Source: Hyphomicrobiales bacterium
GTDB taxonomy: Bacteria > Pseudomonadota > Alphaproteobacteria > Rhizobiales > Xanthobacteraceae
NCBI GenBank assembly: GCA_017305555.1
Contig: JAFKKM010000009.1
Span: forward strand, 1-64,000
Reading direction: 5' to 3'
DNA length: 64,000 nucleotides
The notes under the pieces are model-generated. The model made no database searches, was not told the DNA's origin, and worked only from the letters and a program-made list of their open reading frames with translations. Below, in pieces: positions 60,202-64,000 of this stretch; position 1 is the stretch's first letter; the number at the start of each line of letters is the position of its first letter. A program made the translations under genes and the position numbers.

Positions 60202-60870
60202 TCAGTGCTTGCCGGTCACCAGATCCTTAAGCCAGCGGCGGTGATGCCGCCAGGCCCAGCCACCGGTGACCTTGCCGCGGGTCATGGCGCCGATCGTACC
60301 TCGCACCCAGATCGCGGCGTAAACGTGGACGATCCAGACGCAGATCGCCACGATCGCGGTCACCGAGTGGATCAGAACCGCGATCCGCTTCTGCTCGATG
60401 GTGAAGTAGTTGCCGAAGTACTGGTCCCAGATCACCACGCCACTCGTGATGAGCACCAGGATGAACAGCGACATCGACCAGAACACCATCTTCTGACCGG
60501 CATTGTACTTGCCGACTTCCGGTAGCTTGTTCTCCTCGTTGGCCAGCACATCGCGCAGCCGCCCCATCCAGACGCTGTCGGTCCTCTCCCAGAGATTAAG
60601 CCGGAAGAAGCGGAAGAACAGCCCCATGAACGAGAGGAACAGCACCACGCCGATCCACGGATGGATGATCCGGGTCAACTGGCCGCCGCCGAACAGGCCG
60701 GTGAGGAAGTACAGATAAGGCGTGAACAGCGCCAGCCCGGACAGCGCGAGCAGCACGAGACTGATCGCGGTGATCCAGTGGTTGATGCGGGCCGCCGCGG
60801 TATACCGGTCGACGATGACCGGTTTACCGGGATGCACGCCGTCTCCGGCGTCGACTTCCGATTTGCTCAT
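60202..60870 (-). CDS. fdoI: Formate dehydrogenase gamma subunit, cytochrome b556
   Basis: A 222-residue membrane cytochrome b that passes electrons from the iron-sulfur subunit to quinone. Four helices are seen. Heme-ligand histidines are likely in [23 protein letters not shown] (helix I), [18 protein letters not shown] (II) and [25 protein letters not shown] (IV). The C-terminus [19 protein letters not shown] is basic and cytoplasmic. Its ATG overlaps the fdoH stop as ATGA. Confidence 0.95.
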   Translation of the reverse strand: MSKSEVDAGDGVHPGKPVIVDRYTAAARINHWITAISLVLLALSGLALFTPYLYFLTGLFGGGQLTRIIHPWIGVVLFLSFMGLFFRFFRLNLWERTDSVWMGRLRDVLANEENKLPEVGKYNAGQKMVFWSMSLFILVLITSGVVIWDQYFGNYFTIEQKRIAVLIHSVTAIVAICVWIVHVYAAIWVRGTIGAMTRGKVTGGWAWRHHRRWLKDLVTGKH

Positions 60871-61805
60871 CGTCGTCCCTCCGTCAACCGCTCGGCGTTC
60901 TTCTCGTCTTCCGCTGTCACCCGGTTCGCACCGGCAACGGCATGATGCAGGAACCCGAACGCCGCAAAGGCGCCGATCGCGGCCAAGCCGACATACTTGG
61001 TGACGCCCTTCCACACCTCGACCAGCGGACTGATCGACGGGTTGTTGGGCAGTCCCGCGTAGATCTGCGGCTTGTCCGCGTGTTGCAGCACGTACATCAC
61101 GTGCGTGCCGCCCACGCCCGGAGGATCGTAGAGGCCGGCATTCTTGAAGCCGCGCGACTTGAGATCCTTGATGCGGTGGTCGGCCCACTGCTTCATCTCG
61201 TCCTTGGTGCCGAACACGATGGCCTGTGTCGGGCAAGCCTTGGCGCAGGCAGGTCCCTGACCGACCGCGAGACGGTCGGAGCACAACGAGCACTTGTAGG
61301 CCTTTTGATCGACCTGCGAGATGCGCGGAATGTTGAAGGGACAGCCCTTGATGCAGTAGCCGCAGCCGATGCACTTGTCGTGGTCGAAGTCCACGATGCC
61401 GTTGGAGTACTGCACGATGGCGCCGGGCGCCGGGCAGGCCTTGAGGCAGCCCGGGTCCTCGCAATGCATACAGCCGTCCTTGCGGATCAGCCACTCGAGA
61501 TTGCCGGACTCGGCATTCTCGTACTCGGTGTAGCGCATCAGCGTCCAGGTATTCGCCGTCAGATCGTGCGGGTTGTCGTAGACCCCGACGTTGACGCCGA
61601 CTTCCTCGGTGAGGTTGTTCCACTCAAGGCACGCCACCTGACATGCCTTGCAGCCGATGCACTTGGATACGTCGATCAGCTTCGCCACCTCCGTCTGCCG
61701 CTTGGCAGGCGCAGTGACGGACGAAGCCGAACGGCGGATCAGATCCTGTTGGCCGAACTTGGCGGCAACCGGATTGGTGGTGGGGTTAGGAACCGGTGTA
61801 AACAT
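60867..61805 (-). CDS. fdoH: Formate dehydrogenase beta (iron-sulfur) subunit
   Basis: A 312-residue electron-transfer subunit with four [4Fe-4S] sites, shown by [45 protein letters not shown] and [24 protein letters not shown] single hydrophobic helix near the C-terminus ([22 protein letters not shown]) anchors it to the membrane. GGGGGAGGG lies upstream of the ATG, 15 bases after the fdoG stop. It links the Mo/Sec subunit to the cytochrome b subunit. Confidence 0.96.
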   Translation of the reverse strand: MFTPVPNPTTNPVAAKFGQQDLIRRSASSVTAPAKRQTEVAKLIDVSKCIGCKACQVACLEWNNLTEEVGVNVGVYDNPHDLTANTWTLMRYTEYENAESGNLEWLIRKDGCMHCEDPGCLKACPAPGAIVQYSNGIVDFDHDKCIGCGYCIKGCPFNIPRISQVDQKAYKCSLCSDRLAVGQGPACAKACPTQAIVFGTKDEMKQWADHRIKDLKSRGFKNAGLYDPPGVGGTHVMYVLQHADKPQIYAGLPNNPSISPLVEVWKGVTKYVGLAAIGAFAAFGFLHHAVAGANRVTAEDEKNAERLTEGRR

Positions 61806-61820
61806 CTGTTGCCCTCCCCC

Positions 61821-64000
61821 TTAAGCCACCGGGCCCGCAATGGGCTCGACGTTGACAAGGAACGCCTTGAATTCAGGCGTCTGCGAGTTCGAGTCACCGA
61901 TCGCCGACGTCAGCGAGTTGATCGGTGAGGCCTTCTTGGTTTCGCCGATGAAGCCGAAGTTGAGCGGCAGGCCGACCTCATGCACCGTCTTGCCGTCGAT
62001 CTTGAACGGCTTCAGGCGCTTGGTGACGACTGCCTTGCCCTTGACCTCGCCGCGCTTGGACCAGACCCGGATGCGTTGTCCGTGCTTGATGCCCTTCTCC
62101 TTGGCGAGCTCCTCCGACATTTCCACGAAGAACTCCGGCTGCATCACCGCGTTGGCGTGAACAGTCTTGGTCCAGTAGTGGAAGTGCTCGGTGAGGCGAT
62201 AGGTGGTGCCCACGATCGGGAAGTCCTTGGACGTGCCAAGCGCTTCGAGATCGCCCTTGAACACCCGCGCCACCGGGTTGCCCTTGAGCTTCGGGAACAC
62301 CAGGTTGCCGGTCGGAGATTCGAACGGCTCCATGTGCACCGGGAACGGACCGTCGGCCATCAGGCCACGAACCCAAAGGCGCGAGACGCCTTCCGCGTTC
62401 ATGATGAAGGGACCGACCGCCCGATCCGGCGGAATGGTCGGAACATAGTCCGGAACGTCCGGACCGCTCCACCGCTCGCCGTTCCAGAACATGTACTTCT
62501 TCTTCTCGCTCCACGGCTTGCCATCGGGATCGGCCGAAGCGCGATTGTACTGGATGCGGCGGTTGGCGGGCCACGCGAAGCCCCAGTTGCCGTACACACC
62601 CAGCCCCGACGGATCGCTGTTGTCGCGACGTTGAGCCATGTTGCCGGTCGGACCGTAGAAGCCCGTGTAGATCCACATGCATCCGTCGGTCGAACCGTCG
62701 TCGCGCATCTCGCCGAACGAGGCGAGACGCTGCCCGGCGGCGCGAACCACCTTGCCTTCGGCATCCTTGAGATCGGTCAAGGCCTTGCCGTTCAACTCGG
62801 TCTGGAGTTCGTCGACGGTCGGATGCAACGGGTCCTTGTAGCTCCAGTCCACCGCGAGGATGGCATCCTTGCCCTTGCCGCCGTCCTTTTCGTACATCTT
62901 GCGCATACGCACGAACAGGTCGGACAGGATCTCGATGTCCGTTCGGGACTCGAAGTAGGGATCGGCCGCCTTCCACTTCCACTGGATGACGCGGCTGGAG
63001 TTGGTGACGCTGCCTTCTTCCTCGGCGAACGAGGTCACCGGCAGCATGAACACTTCGGTCTGAACCTTGGCGGGATCGATGTTGTTGAACTCGCCGTGGT
63101 TCTCCCAGAACCGAGCCGTATCGGTCTCGATCGGGTCCATGCTGACCAGGAACTTCAGCTTCGCCAGACCTTCCCTGCTCTTGTTCGAGTTGGGAATCGC
63201 CATCAGCGGGTTGAAGCCCTGGCAGATCAGGCCAGTCGTTTTGCCCTGATGCATCAGATCGAACATCTTGATGCAGTCATAGATGCCATCAAGCTTCGGC
63301 AGATAGTTGTAGCCGAACTCGTTTTCCTTGGTGGCATTGGCGCCGAACTGCGACTTCAGGAAGCTGACATAGAACTTGCGATAGTTCTGCCAGTAGCTGG
63401 TCTGGTTCGGCGTCAGCGGCTTGAAGGTACGTTTGGCGAGGTGCGACTCCAGCGTCGTTTCCTGCTCGGTCGGCAGGGCCAGATAGCCCGGGATCGCCGC
63501 CGTCAGGGTGCCGACGTCGGTGATGCCCTGCACGTTGGAGTGACCGCGCAATGCGTTCACGCCGCCGCCGGGGATACCGATGTTGCCGCACAGAAGCTGG
63601 ATCATCGCCGCGCAACGGATGTTCTGGGCACCATGGGAGTGCTGCGTCCAGCCGAGCGCGTACATGATCGTCATCGCGCGTTCGCCGTTGGCGGTGGACG
63701 CGACCCAGTCGGCGACCTTCAGGAACTTGTCCTTCGGGGTGCCCGAGACGCGCTCGACCAATTCCGGCGTGTATTGCGCGAAGTGCTTCTTCATCAACTG
63801 GAAGACACAGCGCGGATCCTGCAACGTCATGTCGCGCATGGCGAAGCCGTCGGGACCGAACTTGTACTCCCAGGTGCTGCGGTCATAGGAGCGCTTCGAC
63901 TCGTCGTACCCCGAGAACAGACCCTCGTTGAACTCGAAGTCGTCGCGCACGATGAACGCGGCGTTGGTGAAGTTGCGCACGTACTCCTTGTGGATCTTGT
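61821..64000 (-). CDS. fdoG: Formate dehydrogenase major (alpha) subunit, 5' end cut by window
   Basis: About 726 C-terminal residues of a large molybdopterin formate dehydrogenase of the FdnG/FdoG/FdhA type. The reading frame is open to the window end (the last complete codons read KIHKEYVRNFTN), so the true start, the twin-arginine signal and the active-site residue lie outside. Seen are TIMYALGWTQHSHGAQNIRC, QLLCGNIGIPGGGVNALRGHSNVQG and the C-terminal MoCo domain with YRLTEHFHYWTK. The selenocysteine genes beside it suggest that the active site is Sec encoded by TGA at about residue 190-200, but that codon is not in the window. Confidence 0.95.
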   Translation of the reverse strand, partial: KIHKEYVRNFTNAAFIVRDDFEFNEGLFSGYDESKRSYDRSTWEYKFGPDGFAMRDMTLQDPRCVFQLMKKHFAQYTPELVERVSGTPKDKFLKVADWVASTANGERAMTIMYALGWTQHSHGAQNIRCAAMIQLLCGNIGIPGGGVNALRGHSNVQGITDVGTLTAAIPGYLALPTEQETTLESHLAKRTFKPLTPNQTSYWQNYRKFYVSFLKSQFGANATKENEFGYNYLPKLDGIYDCIKMFDLMHQGKTTGLICQGFNPLMAIPNSNKSREGLAKLKFLVSMDPIETDTARFWENHGEFNNIDPAKVQTEVFMLPVTSFAEEEGSVTNSSRVIQWKWKAADPYFESRTDIEILSDLFVRMRKMYEKDGGKGKDAILAVDWSYKDPLHPTVDELQTELNGKALTDLKDAEGKVVRAAGQRLASFGEMRDDGSTDGCMWIYTGFYGPTGNMAQRRDNSDPSGLGVYGNWGFAWPANRRIQYNRASADPDGKPWSEKKKYMFWNGERWSGPDVPDYVPTIPPDRAVGPFIMNAEGVSRLWVRGLMADGPFPVHMEPFESPTGNLVFPKLKGNPVARVFKGDLEALGTSKDFPIVGTTYRLTEHFHYWTKTVHANAVMQPEFFVEMSEELAKEKGIKHGQRIRVWSKRGEVKGKAVVTKRLKPFKIDGKTVHEVGLPLNFGFIGETKKASPINSLTSAIGDSNSQTPEFKAFLVNVEPIAGPVA

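Overview
The window is 64 kb of dense, high-GC DNA with the look of an alphaproteobacterial chromosome, most likely from the Bradyrhizobium/Rhodopseudomonas/Afipia group (Nitrobacteraceae). This is inferred from three things: the gene families present (DUF2336, ECF sigma with NrsF, imuA-imuB-dnaE2 with a GTTC-N7-GTTC LexA box, UdgX, many acyl-CoA enzymes), the paired inverted intergenic repeats, and the absence of plasmid, phage or insertion-sequence genes. I count about 46 protein genes, one tRNA (selenocysteine) and at least four families of dispersed palindromic repeats.

Layout. 0.4-5.2 kb: a membrane GGDEF protein, a DUF2336 protein, an ECF sigma/NrsF anti-sigma pair and a divergent secreted or anchored Ala/Pro-rich protein. 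5.3-8.2 kb: enoyl-CoA hydratase, a CoA-transferase and a small membrane protein. 8.3-15 kb: the SOS mutagenesis operon imuA-imuB-dnaE2 (coded on minus) under a LexA box, with a divergent udgX. 15.3-25.8 kb: M20 amidohydrolase, GMC oxidoreductase, a TetR-regulated RND efflux operon, a P450 and a TSUP exporter. 26-31.7 kb: a minus-strand operon (glutamate-dehydrogenase family, APH-fold kinase, divergent enolase paralogue, two-domain VOC protein) with a divergent PfkB kinase. 31.9-42.4 kb: FAD reductase, enoyl-CoA hydratase, aldehyde dehydrogenase, an MdeB-like homodimeric 2-oxoacid dehydrogenase E1 with a divergent Lrp regulator and a perfect palindromic operator, DMT transporter, aldo/keto reductase and serine hydrolase. 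42.5-52.3 kb: a ClC channel, a zinc alcohol dehydrogenase, a coupled molybdopterin oxidoreductase/decarboxylating dehydrogenase pair, a GT-C glycosyltransferase and an acyl-CoA synthetase. 52.7-64 kb: a selenocysteine and formate dehydrogenase locus.

The last block is the most interesting. On the minus strand it runs fdoG (cut by the window end), fdoH, fdoI, fdhE, selA, a Sel1-repeat gene, selB and two unrecognised genes, with selD convergent on plus. Almost every junction is an ATGA overlap. The tRNA-Sec gene selC lies entirely inside the selB reading frame. That frame stays open through the whole tRNA and ends in an ATGA overlap with the next gene, which suggests the long frame is really translated. 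One transcript would then be both the tRNA precursor and the mRNA for the elongation factor that binds that tRNA. Other items worth following are an in-frame palindromic repeat in dnaE2, repeat-encoded C-termini in two genes, and an enolase paralogue with changed catalytic positions inside an unassigned operon.

Start codons were chosen from ribosome-binding sites, overlaps and family alignment from memory. No database search was possible, so names rest on motif recognition.
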